A stretch of 64,000 bases of DNA from contig NZ_JACVEE010000001.1 of the NCBI RefSeq assembly GCF_015355755.1, positions 1,178,001-1,242,000 on the forward strand, read 5' to 3'. The position numbers and the translations under genes are program-made. The notes under the pieces were generated by a model. It did no database searches. It saw only the letters and a program-made list of their open reading frames with translations, and was not told the origin of the DNA. This document shows, piece by piece, positions 52,000 through 60,616 of this stretch. The stretch is from Nocardia sp. XZ_19_385. GTDB taxonomy: Bacteria; Actinomycetota; Actinomycetes; Mycobacteriales; Mycobacteriaceae. The stretch's first letter is position 1. Every line of letters begins with the position of its first letter.

Positions 52000-53174
52000 T
52001 CCGCCGCGGGCCGCCGCCGGCGCATCCCGAACGTGACGACCGGTTCGACCACCCGCGCCGCCACCGGCCCGAGCATCGCCATCAGCAGCACATAGGCCGA
52101 AGCCAGCGCGGCCAGCTCTTTGCCGACGACGGTCATCCCGACCGCCAATCCCGCGATGACAATGGAGAATTCGCCGCGCGCGACCAGTGCGGCGCCGGCG
52201 CGAGCCCGCCCCATCCGGGCGATCCCCTGCCGGCTCGCCGCCCACCAGCCGGTCGCCACCTTCGTCGCGACGGTGATCAATGCCAGCGCGATCGCCCAGC
52301 CGAGTACCGGCGGGATCGCGGTCGGATCGGTGGTCAGCCCGAAAGCGACGAAGAACATGGCGGCGAACAGATCGCGCAGTGGCTCCAGGAGTTTCGCGGC
52401 CTGATGCGCGGTCGCCCCGGAGATCGCGATGCCGAGCAGGAACGCGCCCACCGCCGCGGACACGTTCAGCGAGGACGCCGCGCCCGCCACCAGCAGCGCT
52501 GCCCCGACCAGCTTGAGCAGGAACACCTCGTTGTCGGGACTTTCCAGCAGCGCCGAGACGTAGCGGCCGTAGCGCAGCGCGATTACGAGCACCAGGGTCA
52601 CCGTGACCAATGCGATGGCGAGCGCCTTCATTCCGGCCAGCAGGCTCAGTCCGGCCAGCATCGTGGTGAGGATCGGCAGATACACCGCCATCGCCAGATC
52701 CTCGAACACCAGGATGGACAGCACCACCGGCGTTTCCCGGTTACCCAGGCGTCCGAGGTCGTTGAGCACCTTCGCGATGATCCCGGAGGACGAGATGTAG
52801 GTGACCCCGCCCATGGTGACCGCGCCGATCGCGCCCCACCCGAGCAACAACGCGACCACCACGCCCGGTGTGGCATTGGCGACGAGATCGAACAAGCCCG
52901 CCGCCCAGGACCGGCGCAAACCGGTCACCAGTTCCGCCGCGGTGTATTCCAAGCCGAGGAGCAACAGCAGCAGCACCACGCCGATTTCGCCTGCCACATG
53001 GCCGAATTCGATGGCCGCGTGCAGTTCGATGAACCCGCCGTGCCCGAAAACCAGCCCGCCCAGCAGATACAGCGGGATCGGTGACATCCCGAAGTGGACC
53101 GCCACCCGCCCCAGCATGCCCAGGGCGAACAGCACCGCTCCGAGTTCTACCAGCGCGAGCGCGGTAGTCGTCAC
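51996..53174 (-). CDS. CPA2-type K+(Na+)/H+ antiporter, KhtU-like
   Basis: This 392-residue integral membrane protein has 11-12 helices with CPA2 features: LLLLLLGLEYTAAEL, the unwound-helix region TYISSSGIIAKVLNDLG, LVFEDLAMAVYLPIL (Glu-Asp pair) and FLLGIAISGA. It is the transport half of a KhtTU-like system that extrudes K+ in exchange for protons. It starts 4 bp after the KhtT-like gene on the same strand. Confidence 0.9.
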   Translation of the reverse strand: MTTTALALVELGAVLFALGMLGRVAVHFGMSPIPLYLLGGLVFGHGGFIELHAAIEFGHVAGEIGVVLLLLLLGLEYTAAELVTGLRRSWAAGLFDLVANATPGVVVALLLGWGAIGAVTMGGVTYISSSGIIAKVLNDLGRLGNRETPVVLSILVFEDLAMAVYLPILTTMLAGLSLLAGMKALAIALVTVTLVLVIALRYGRYVSALLESPDNEVFLLKLVGAALLVAGAASSLNVSAAVGAFLLGIAISGATAHQAAKLLEPLRDLFAAMFFVAFGLTTDPTAIPPVLGWAIALALITVATKVATGWWAASRQGIARMGRARAGAALVARGEFSIVIAGLAVGMTVVGKELAALASAYVLLMAMLGPVAARVVEPVVTFGMRRRRPAAD

Positions 53175-53178
53175 GGGT

Positions 53179-53661
53179 TCAACCGTGCGAGAGAATCTTC
53201 GCGGCCGCGTCCAGGCCGTCGGGGGTGCCGACGACTACCAGCACATCGTCTGCGGTGAAGGTGAAATCCGGGCCCGGCGAGGGCACCAGCTGCCCGGCGC
53301 GCATCACCGCGACGATGGACACCTTGGTGCGGGTGCGCATCCCGGTCTCGCCGAGGGTGCGTTCCGCGTACGGCGAGTCCTCGTCGATCGGCAGCTGACG
53401 GGTGGTGATGCCGGGCATATCCCGATGATCTTCCTGCAGCTGCGCCACCAGTTGCGGTGCGCCGAGCAGGTTGGCCAGCACCGCCGCCTCGTCGGTGCTC
53501 AGCGGGACCTGGGCCGCGCAAGCGTCCGGGTCGGAGAGTTTGGAGACGATCAGATCGATGCCACCGTCACGGTGGTCGACCACACCGATGCGGCGCCCGG
53601 AACGCGCCTGGAAATCCTTGCGTACCCCGATACCCGGGAGGGCGGTGACATCGATGTTCAC
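53179..53661 (-). CDS. TrkA-C domain regulatory protein, KhtT-like
   Basis: This 160-residue soluble protein starts MNIDVTALPGIGVRKDF, the family start of KhtT-type subunits. A beta-rich N-terminal domain is followed by a TrkA-C domain (RQLPIDEDSPYAERTLGETGMRTRTKVSIVAVMRAGQLVPSPGPDFTFTADDVLVVVGTPDGL, residues about 90-155), which in homologues binds c-di-AMP or protons. It gates the downstream antiporter. Confidence 0.9.
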   Translation of the reverse strand: MNIDVTALPGIGVRKDFQARSGRRIGVVDHRDGGIDLIVSKLSDPDACAAQVPLSTDEAAVLANLLGAPQLVAQLQEDHRDMPGITTRQLPIDEDSPYAERTLGETGMRTRTKVSIVAVMRAGQLVPSPGPDFTFTADDVLVVVGTPDGLDAAAKILSHG

Positions 53662-53729
53662 CGGTCCACCCTAGCGCTTGCCCGAGCGCGTTCCCCGGTA
53701 TCGGCGCCCTCGATTGCATCGAGTCGAAC

Positions 53730-54425
53730 TCAGTTTCCGAACAACCCGGGAACGGCGCCGCGCACCAGCAGGAAGCCCGCGATCCCCAAGGCCCATCCGG
53801 TCGCGCTGTCGGCATGCTTGGACAGGAACGCGTCGATGCGAACCAGCAGCGGTTCGATCTTGGCGTGCAACAGCTTTCGCGCGGCGATGAGCACCAGCGC
53901 CGGCGCCACCATGACCACGCAGTAGCCGGCGAGCAGCGCGATCGAGGTCACCGTGGACAGGTCGCTCGAGACCAGCAGGCCGATCGCGGCCAGGTACGGC
54001 AGCATCGTGAACAGTTCCAGGGTGCCCGCGCTCACCGCGAGCACCGCCAAGCCGGTGCTGGTGGATTGCGAGTTCAGGGCGCGGGTGCGCCAGGCCGCGG
54101 TGCGGTCGGGTTCGCCGCGCTCGCGGCGCTTCTTGGAGTCGAACCGCCAGGACACCGCGAACAGCGCTACGCCGAGCACCAGCTGCGGGACCAGCACGAT
54201 CGGGCTGCGGGCCAGGTCGCCGAAGCGGTCCAGCGCCGAGCCGACAACGGTCAGCAATGCCACGCCGACCAGGAAATAGAAGACGGTGATCGCCGCGAGG
54301 TAGGCGAGCATGCGCCGGACGGGTGGGCGTTCCGGGGCCATCAGCAGCCAGATCGGCAGGACCAGGGTGCCGATGCTGGTCGAGTCCACCAGGGCCAGAC
54401 CGATCAGGGCCGGTATCAGTATCAC
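53730..54425 (-). CDS. GAP-family (Sap-like) transporter
   Basis: This 231-residue protein has six transmembrane helices in two halves, with ALVDSTSIGTLVLPIWLL near the N-terminus, a basic loop with SKKRRERGEPDR, and a C-terminal RGAVPGLFG. It resembles the Sap/GAP family, named for lipid-export-associated proteins in mycobacteria and related to LysE-type exporters. GTG 54425 is used, since no ATG precedes the first helix. It is divergent from the histidine kinase by about 108 bp. Confidence 0.8.
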   Translation of the reverse strand: MILIPALIGLALVDSTSIGTLVLPIWLLMAPERPPVRRMLAYLAAITVFYFLVGVALLTVVGSALDRFGDLARSPIVLVPQLVLGVALFAVSWRFDSKKRRERGEPDRTAAWRTRALNSQSTSTGLAVLAVSAGTLELFTMLPYLAAIGLLVSSDLSTVTSIALLAGYCVVMVAPALVLIAARKLLHAKIEPLLVRIDAFLSKHADSATGWALGIAGFLLVRGAVPGLFGN

Positions 54426-54533
54426 CCGATGAGCGTCGCGTGACCGGGCTGATTCGGACGTCGGCCATCGGACCGATCGCGGGTCATCACTTCGACGGAC
54501 CCCGGTCCGGCGGCGGTGTGCTGTGATGGATCG

Positions 54534-55718
54534 GTGAAGCAGTGGCACGCGTTGTCGGCGACGGCACAGGACGTGTTGATCGCGCTGTTCCTGTTCAGCC
54601 TCGGCACGGTGTTCTATTTGTCCGGGCTCTACCCGATGGCCCGGGTGAGCACCGAGTCGGGGCTGGCGGTCCGTTTCACCATTCTCGGTGCGCTGTGCGG
54701 AGCTGCCGTGCTGCGACGGCGCATGCCGGGGATCGCACTGGTGGCCGGTGTCGTCCCGCTGGTCGCCGACACGATGCTCGGGTCGACCGTGCCGGTCTGG
54801 CTGGTCTATTCGGACCTGATCTACGCGGCGGTTCTCTACGGGTCGCGCACCATCTCCAAGGTGACCGCGGTGGCGAGCGCGGTTATGTCCCTGGCGATCG
54901 CGGTGGCGGTCTGGATCGGGGTCGGCGACTGGCATGCCTTCGCCATCGCCATCGCCGCGGCATTCGCCTTCGTCGGAACGCCGGTCTGGTGGGGTTTGCA
55001 GGTCCGCCAGCACAAGGAGATCGCCGCCGCCGAACACACCCGCGCCGAGGCCATGACGCTCGTCGCCGAACTGGACCGCCGCGCCGCCATCGCCGACGAA
55101 CGCAAAACCATGGCCCGCGACCTGCACGACGTCATCGCCGGCCACCTTTCGGCCATCGCCATCCAATCCGAAGCCGCCCTGGGCGTCCTGAGCAAATCCG
55201 ATATCGACCCGAAGGTCACCGGGATCCTCGCCTCGATCCGCTCCAACAGCGTCAGCGCCCTGCACGAAATGCGCACCATGATCGGCCTGCTCCGCGACGA
55301 CGGCGCCGACGAGGACATCGCCGCACCCCGCAAACTCGCCCAGCTCCCCATCCTGGTCGACGCCGCCCGGGCCGCCGGAATCAGTGTGCGCGTCCAGGAT
55401 TCACTGAACGGAACCCTGCTGCCGAGCGCGGTCGACCAGGCCGCCTACCGCATCATCCAGGAGGCGCTGACCAACGCCATGAAACACGCGCCCGGCCAGC
55501 CGGTGTACATCGACGTCCGCGAGCAGGAGGCGAGCCTCGTTGTGACAGTCCGCAATCCGACCACCGGCAGCCGCCCCGAGGAGTCTTTCGAGGCCTCCGC
55601 CCAGCGCGGGTTGATGAACATGCGCGAACGAGCGGCGGCCCTGGGTGGCACGTTCACCGCCGAGCCCGCAGACGGGCGCTGGGAAGTCCTTGCCAGGCTG
55701 CCTATTTCAGCAACCTGA
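54534..55718 (+). CDS. NarL-class sensor histidine kinase
   Basis: This 394-residue kinase has five or so N-terminal membrane helices (to about residue 155), a coiled linker, the HisKA_3 phosphoacceptor ERKTMARDLHDVIAGHLSAI with His198 and a HATPase domain with the N-box IIQEALTNAMKHA and short G-box GLMNMRERAAALGG. There is no periplasmic sensor domain, so it senses through its membrane part. No response regulator follows; the nearest is 6 kb away at 61757. GTG 54534 is the start. Confidence 0.9.
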   Translation: MKQWHALSATAQDVLIALFLFSLGTVFYLSGLYPMARVSTESGLAVRFTILGALCGAAVLRRRMPGIALVAGVVPLVADTMLGSTVPVWLVYSDLIYAAVLYGSRTISKVTAVASAVMSLAIAVAVWIGVGDWHAFAIAIAAAFAFVGTPVWWGLQVRQHKEIAAAEHTRAEAMTLVAELDRRAAIADERKTMARDLHDVIAGHLSAIAIQSEAALGVLSKSDIDPKVTGILASIRSNSVSALHEMRTMIGLLRDDGADEDIAAPRKLAQLPILVDAARAAGISVRVQDSLNGTLLPSAVDQAAYRIIQEALTNAMKHAPGQPVYIDVREQEASLVVTVRNPTTGSRPEESFEASAQRGLMNMRERAAALGGTFTAEPADGRWEVLARLPISAT

Positions 55719-55743
55719 CGAACCAACTGACGGGAGCACGCCG

Positions 55744-56241
55744 ATGAAGACCTCTGACAGGGGGTTCGCCCGAGTTCGCAGCGCGGTGTTCGCCCGGCAT
55801 TCGAACCCTTGGAGCGCGTGGTCCCGTTGGGCGACAGCGCCCTTGCTCCTGGTTCCGGTCTGGAAAAGGAGCTGGCCACACGCGGCCGTCGTCGGCGCGT
55901 GGTTCGCCGTGAACCCGGTGCTCTTCCCCGCACCTGCCCACCAACGATCCTGGGCGACGAAAGCCATACTCGGAGAGGAACTGTGGGTTGTCGACCGCCC
56001 CAAAGATGTGGCCTTGGCCGTGGACGCCGCGGCAGCCGGTGCGGGGATGATCGCGTTACTCGGGGCGTGGCATCGCCGTCCGGTGCCCGCGGGCGCAGGC
56101 ATCGGCGCGCTGATGCTGCTGTTGCTCGGATACTGGGAGCTCATGGCCCGGTACTACGAAACGCACTCGCAGTCGCAGTCAGGGATGACTCGTCGAGGCG
56201 ATCGCGACGACCCGGTCAGATTCGACGGGCTCGGCACGTGA
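55744..56241 (+). CDS. DUF6653-like membrane protein
   Basis: This 165-residue protein has two or three hydrophobic segments (about 32-65 and 100-138). The N-terminal FARHSNPWSAWSRWATAPLLLVPVW pattern and VNPVLFP are typical of a small family that I associate with DUF6653. The function is unknown. GGGAG precedes ATG 55744, 25 bp after the kinase stop, so it is probably co-transcribed with it. Its last 21 codons overlap the eutC end on the other strand. Confidence 0.75.
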   Translation: MKTSDRGFARVRSAVFARHSNPWSAWSRWATAPLLLVPVWKRSWPHAAVVGAWFAVNPVLFPAPAHQRSWATKAILGEELWVVDRPKDVALAVDAAAAGAGMIALLGAWHRRPVPAGAGIGALMLLLLGYWELMARYYETHSQSQSGMTRRGDRDDPVRFDGLGT

Positions 56242-56979
56242 GGAGTCCTTGAGGTCGACACCCGACCGGCCGAGCTCGCGGGCGCCGGATATCAAGCCCG
56301 CCACCACTTTCGCGGCCTGCTGGTAACCCAGCCCTTCCGGCGGGTGGATGTTGGAGATGCAGTTGCGGTCGGCGTCGGTGCGGCCGGGTTTCGGCAAATG
56401 CGTCAAGTAGATGCCGAGGCTGTCAGCGACCGAGAGCCCGGGCCGTTCGCCGATCAGGACCACCACTGTCGTCACGCCCATGGCCTCGGCGATGTGGTCG
56501 CCGAGGGCGACTCGAGCTTGGGTCGCGAGGACGGGTGGGGCCAGCGAATACCGTTGTGCCAATTCACTGATCAGCGCAGCGAGGGTCGCGGGGCCGTGGT
56601 CGGCAAGGGCGCGCGGTGAGAGCCCGTCTCCGAGCACGAATCCCACGTCGGCCCCGGTATGCGGGACCGTCGCGAGGGCATCCGGCCCGGGCAGTCTGCC
56701 GAAATCCGGTCGGCGTAGGTATTCGGCGCGATCACCGGCCCGGCTACGCACGTGCGCAGCCGGGCCGAGTCCGAGTTCCTCGACCCGTCCGGCCAGCGCA
56801 TCGACGTCCAGCGGCTGGTGGACGGCGTCACGGGCCGCGGCGTGGGCCGCCCGGAATTCCAGCACTTGACGCGTCGGCAGCGCATCGCCGGTGCGTCCGA
56901 GACCGATGCGGGCCTGGGTACTGCGCCGCAGCTCCTGCCAGAAACTGTGCACCGCAGCGTTTTCCACGGGAGCGCTCAT
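56179..56979 (-). CDS. eutC: Ethanolamine ammonia-lyase small subunit EutC
   Basis: This 266-residue protein has the EutC pattern: SFWQELRRSTQARIGLGRTGDALPT at the start, VHQPLDVDAL, RPDFGRLP, VGFVLGDGLSPRAL, QARVALGDHIAE, VVLIGERPGLSVADSLGIYLTH and RNCISNIHPPEGLGYQ. With EutB it binds adenosylcobalamin and splits ethanolamine into acetaldehyde and ammonia. The start overlaps the eutB stop by 4 bases. The 3' end overlaps the DUF6653-like gene by 63 bp, an unusually long convergent overlap. Confidence 0.95.
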   Translation of the reverse strand: MSAPVENAAVHSFWQELRRSTQARIGLGRTGDALPTRQVLEFRAAHAAARDAVHQPLDVDALAGRVEELGLGPAAHVRSRAGDRAEYLRRPDFGRLPGPDALATVPHTGADVGFVLGDGLSPRALADHGPATLAALISELAQRYSLAPPVLATQARVALGDHIAEAMGVTTVVVLIGERPGLSVADSLGIYLTHLPKPGRTDADRNCISNIHPPEGLGYQQAAKVVAGLISGARELGRSGVDLKDSSRAEPVESDRVVAIASTSHP

Positions 56980-58388
56980 CGGGCACCTGCCAGGGCCCGT
57001 AGCGGCGAGGACAACGGCTCGACCGGAAGTATCCTCCCGGTGTGGTCCAGCATCCCCAGCCCCGACAGCCACGTCTCGAATTCCGGCGCGGGACGTAGAC
57101 CGAGCACCCGTCGCGCGTACAGCGCATCGTGAAAACTCAGGCTCTGATAACCCAGCATCACGTCGTCCGCGCCCGGCACCGCGATCACGAACGCACAGCC
57201 CGCCGCGCCGAGCAGGGTGAGCAGGGTGTCCATGTCGTCCTGGTCGGCTTCGGCATGGTTGGTGTAGCAGACGTCCACCCCCATCGGCAGGCCGAGCAGC
57301 TTTCCGCAGAAGTGGTCTTCGAGCCCGGCGCGGATGATTTGCTTTCCGTCATAGAGGTATTCGGGTCCGATGAATCCGACGACGGTGTTCACCAGCAACG
57401 GGTCCAGGTCGCGGGCGACCGCGTACGCGCGCGCCTCCAGGGTCTGCTGGTCGACCGGTTTGCCGCCGGTCCCCAGGTGCGCGCCCGCCGAAAGCGCCGA
57501 GCCCTGACCGGTTTCCAGATACATCACGTTATCGCCGACGGTGCCGCGTCCCAGCGAGCGCCCGGCCTCGTTGGCCTCCCGCAGCAGCGAAATGTTCACG
57601 CCGAAACCGGCGTTCGCGCCTTCGGTACCCGCGATGGACTGGAACACCAGATCCACCGGCGCACCCGCCTCGATGAGCCCGAGCGTGGTGGTCACATGCG
57701 AGAGCACACACGACTGAGCCGGGATGTCGAAACGGGTCCGCACCTCGTCGAGCAGGTGCAGCAGGTCGGCGGTGGCCTGCGGCGAGTCGGTGGCCGGGTT
57801 GATGCCGATCACCGCGTCGCCGCAGCCGAGCAGCAGCCCGTCCAGTACCGCGGCGGCGATACCGCGCGGATCGTCGGTGGGGTGGTTCGGTTGGAGCCGG
57901 GTGCCGAGCCGTCCGGGCAACCCGATGGTCGTGCGGAATCCGGCGGTCACCTCGACCGCCCGGGCCACCGCGATCAGGTCCTGATTACGCATGATCTTGC
58001 TGACGGCGGCCACCATCTCCGGAGTCAGCCCGGGCGCGAGCGCACGCAACGTGGCCGCGGCCCGCTCCCCTGCCGCCACCTCCAGCAGCCGATCCCGGAG
58101 CCCGCCCACGCTCAGCTGCGAAATCGGCTGGAAGGCAACACGATCGTGGGAATCGATGATCAGCCGGGTGACCTCGTCGGTCTCATACGGCACCACCGGC
58201 TCGTTCAGGAATTCGGTGAGCGGCACCTCGGCCAGCGCCCACTGGGCGGCGGCGCGTTCGGCATCCGAACCCGCGGCGCACCCGGCCAACTCGTCGCCGC
58301 TGCGCAGCGGCGTCGCCTTCGCGAGCAGCTCGACCAAGCCGTCGAACCGATAGGTGACGCCGCCGAGAGTCTGTGTGTACCAGCTCAT
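56976..58388 (-). CDS. eutB: Ethanolamine ammonia-lyase large subunit EutB
   Basis: This 470-residue TIM-barrel subunit matches EutB throughout: TIGLPGRLGTRLQPNHPTDDPRG, GCGDAVIGINPATDS, QSCVLSHVTTTL, VDLVFQSIAGTEGANAGFG and GVDVCYTNHAEADQDDMD, which line the ethanolamine and adenosylcobalamin sites. It forms the catalytic core with EutC. Its start overlaps the permease stop (ATGA), giving strict eat-eutB-eutC coupling. No microcompartment or reactivase genes are present. Confidence 0.97.
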   Translation of the reverse strand: MSWYTQTLGGVTYRFDGLVELLAKATPLRSGDELAGCAAGSDAERAAAQWALAEVPLTEFLNEPVVPYETDEVTRLIIDSHDRVAFQPISQLSVGGLRDRLLEVAAGERAAATLRALAPGLTPEMVAAVSKIMRNQDLIAVARAVEVTAGFRTTIGLPGRLGTRLQPNHPTDDPRGIAAAVLDGLLLGCGDAVIGINPATDSPQATADLLHLLDEVRTRFDIPAQSCVLSHVTTTLGLIEAGAPVDLVFQSIAGTEGANAGFGVNISLLREANEAGRSLGRGTVGDNVMYLETGQGSALSAGAHLGTGGKPVDQQTLEARAYAVARDLDPLLVNTVVGFIGPEYLYDGKQIIRAGLEDHFCGKLLGLPMGVDVCYTNHAEADQDDMDTLLTLLGAAGCAFVIAVPGADDVMLGYQSLSFHDALYARRVLGLRPAPEFETWLSGLGMLDHTGRILPVEPLSSPLRALAGAR

Positions 58389-59809
58389 CCCAGCTCCTCT
58401 TCGGCGCGCGCCAGGACCGCGAACTCCTCGTCCGGCGAACTCGCCACCAGCCGATGGCGGCTGTACAGCGCGAAATAGAGCATGAACGCACAGAACGCGG
58501 CGAGCGTCCAGCCCGCCGCGACCGGATCGACCAGGAAGGTGGCAATGACCGCGCCGCACGCGATTACGAGCGCGAACGCGGTGGTCGCGATGCCGCCCGG
58601 CGTGCGGTACGGCCGCGGCATGTTCGGCTCCCGCACCCGGAGCACGATGTGGCTCACCATCATCAGCACGTAGCTGACCGCGGCCCCGAACACGGCCATG
58701 TTCAGCAGCATCGCGCCCTCGCCGGTCAGCGACAGCGCGAACCCGATGACGCCCGGCACGATCAGCGCCAGCACCGGCGCCTTGCGCGCATTGGTCACCG
58801 ACAGGCTGGTCGGCAGGTATCCGGCCCGCGAGAGCGCGAAGGTCTGCCGCGAGTAGGCGTAGACGATGGAGAAGAAGCTCGCCACCAGCCCGGCCAGTCC
58901 GATGTAGTTCACCGCCCTGGCCGCCGCCCCGTCCCCGAGCGCCTCGACGAGCGGGTTGCCGGAGGTCGAAATCGCCTGCGCGCCATAGGCTCCGGTCGCC
59001 AGGACGAGCACGGCCGCACCGGTGACGAGCAGCACCAGCATCGAGATGATGATGCCCTTGGGCACGTTCTTCTCCGGTTCGGAGGCCTCCTCCGCGGCCA
59101 GCGGCACACCCTCCACCGCCAGGAAGAACCAGATCGCGAACGGCACTGCCGCCCAGATCCCGAACACCCCGAACGGCAGGAACGACGAGCTGCCAACGGC
59201 ATTCGGGTCGGCCGGGATGTCGGTCAGGTTGCCCGCGTCGAAGATCCCCCATGCCGCCACCGCGAACACCAGCAGCCCGGCCAGCGCGATCGCGGTGATC
59301 ACGAACATCGCCTTGAGCGCCTCACCGGCCCCGGCCAGGTGGATCCCGATGAACAGCGTGTACACCGCCAGATACACCCACCAGCCGTCGGTGATCCCGA
59401 ACAGGTTCAGCGATTCCACGTAGGCGCCGATGAACGTGGCGATCGCCGCCGGCGCGATGGCGTATTCCAGCAGCACCGCGGTGCCGGTCGCGAACCCGCC
59501 CCATGGCCCGAGCGCGCGCCGCGCGAAGGTGTAGCCGCCACCCGCCGCGGGCAGCGCCGCCGACAGCTCCGCCATGCCGAGCACCATCGCGAGATACATG
59601 CCCGCGATCACCACGAACGCGATGAGCAAACCGCCGAACCCGCCTTCGGCCACACCGAAGTTCCAGCCCGAGAAGTCTCCCGAGATCACATAGCTGACGC
59701 CGAGCCCGGCCAGCAGCACCCAGCCCGCGGACCCCGATCGCAGGGTTCGTTTGGCCAGATAGTCCTGCGCTGGCGCGGGTTTCGCCGCCGTCGCCTCATC
59801 CATCGTCAT
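58385..59809 (-). CDS. eat: Ethanolamine permease (APC family)
   Basis: This 474-residue protein has 12 hydrophobic helices of the APC family, with GVSYVISGDFSGWNFGVAEGGFGGLLIA near the start, AVEGVPLAAEEASEPEKNVPKG and FSIVYAYSRQTFALSRAGYLP. Together with eutB/eutC immediately downstream this identifies an ethanolamine importer (eat/eutP type). ATG 59809 is chosen (ATG 59803 is an alternative), with GAGGAG about 12 bases upstream. It begins the ethanolamine operon. Confidence 0.92.
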   Translation of the reverse strand: MTMDEATAAKPAPAQDYLAKRTLRSGSAGWVLLAGLGVSYVISGDFSGWNFGVAEGGFGGLLIAFVVIAGMYLAMVLGMAELSAALPAAGGGYTFARRALGPWGGFATGTAVLLEYAIAPAAIATFIGAYVESLNLFGITDGWWVYLAVYTLFIGIHLAGAGEALKAMFVITAIALAGLLVFAVAAWGIFDAGNLTDIPADPNAVGSSSFLPFGVFGIWAAVPFAIWFFLAVEGVPLAAEEASEPEKNVPKGIIISMLVLLVTGAAVLVLATGAYGAQAISTSGNPLVEALGDGAAARAVNYIGLAGLVASFFSIVYAYSRQTFALSRAGYLPTSLSVTNARKAPVLALIVPGVIGFALSLTGEGAMLLNMAVFGAAVSYVLMMVSHIVLRVREPNMPRPYRTPGGIATTAFALVIACGAVIATFLVDPVAAGWTLAAFCAFMLYFALYSRHRLVASSPDEEFAVLARAEEELG

Positions 59810-59935
59810 ACTCGGCGCAACTCCTCGTGTCCGAAACAATCAATGGTCAGATCTTGGACACGCTGTGTTGCCCGCGTGTGAAGCGAGGTTACGAGCGAAC
59901 TCTCAGCTCACGTGACCCGGGACACACGGGGTGGA

Positions 59936-60463
59936 TCAGAAGGCGGGCACGTCGCTGGTGCTGGCGTTCCCGCCGATCGACGGCTTCAAGGTGACTTCCC
60001 AGTCGCTCGACTCGTCGAAGGAATCGTCGAACTTCTGGAACTGGCGGTTGCGGGTGAAGGCGAGGGCGGACTGGTCCCAGTCGGTGCCGGACTTCAGGTA
60101 GACGTAGTAGGTGCCGGAGATGCCGCTGAGCGTGGCCCTGGAGTTTCCCTGGACATAGATCGTCGCCTGCGGCGCCTTGGGATCACCGTTGGTGACCACC
60201 ACCGCGACATCGGATTTGTCATCGTTGATGACGGTCAGACTCCCCGAGCCCACCAGGCCGTCCTGCTGGACGACCTCGCCGTTCTCACCCCGCCGGTTCA
60301 GCAGCGGAGGCGGCGGTGTCGTTGTCGTGGTGGTCGTCGACGCGACGACGCGACTCGTTTGCGGACTCGTCGTCGCGCGGCTGTGCGAGTCTTTCGACGT
60401 TCCGCAACCCGTGACTGCCAACACCGCCGCAACAGCGGCAAAGCACAACCATCGTTTCGACAT
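59936..60463 (-). CDS. Hypothetical lipoprotein, 175 residues
   Basis: The signal peptide ends in a lipobox LAVTGC (Cys20), followed by a Ser/Thr-rich linker with a Thr/Pro run (about 42-54). The remaining 115 residues are beta-rich (SGSLTVINDDKSDVAVVVTNGD, ATIYVQGNSRATLSGISGTYYVYLKSG, DDSFDESSDWEVTLKP). I do not recognise the family, though the pattern resembles proteins with a fixed 'beta-structure' extracytoplasmic domain. GGGGGA lies 4 bases before ATG 60463. Confidence 0.8.
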   Translation of the reverse strand: MSKRWLCFAAVAAVLAVTGCGTSKDSHSRATTSPQTSRVVASTTTTTTTPPPPLLNRRGENGEVVQQDGLVGSGSLTVINDDKSDVAVVVTNGDPKAPQATIYVQGNSRATLSGISGTYYVYLKSGTDWDQSALAFTRNRQFQKFDDSFDESSDWEVTLKPSIGGNASTSDVPAF

Positions 60464-60616
60464 GATTCCCCCGTAATCCGGCTCGAGCGTTAACTTTTCA
60501 GTATCTCCTGCCAGGCCGACCAGCGCCACTCGGCCAAGTGATTCCCAGTCGGCCGGATCGCGACCCGTGTCTCCATTGCCTGGACGCTGCCGATTCGCTG
60601 GAATCATGGAGGCATG

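Noticed and set aside
51213..53084. A 623-codon plus-strand frame across the rhomboid-like gene and the antiporter
   Set aside because: It is out of frame with the rhomboid-like protein and antisense to the antiporter, and made of Arg/His/Gln-rich shadow.
59828..59862. GTGTCC ... GGACAC inverted repeat as a proven operator of the ethanolamine operon
   Set aside because: Six-base arms 23 bases apart are too short to exclude chance in GC-rich DNA; mentioned only as a possibility.
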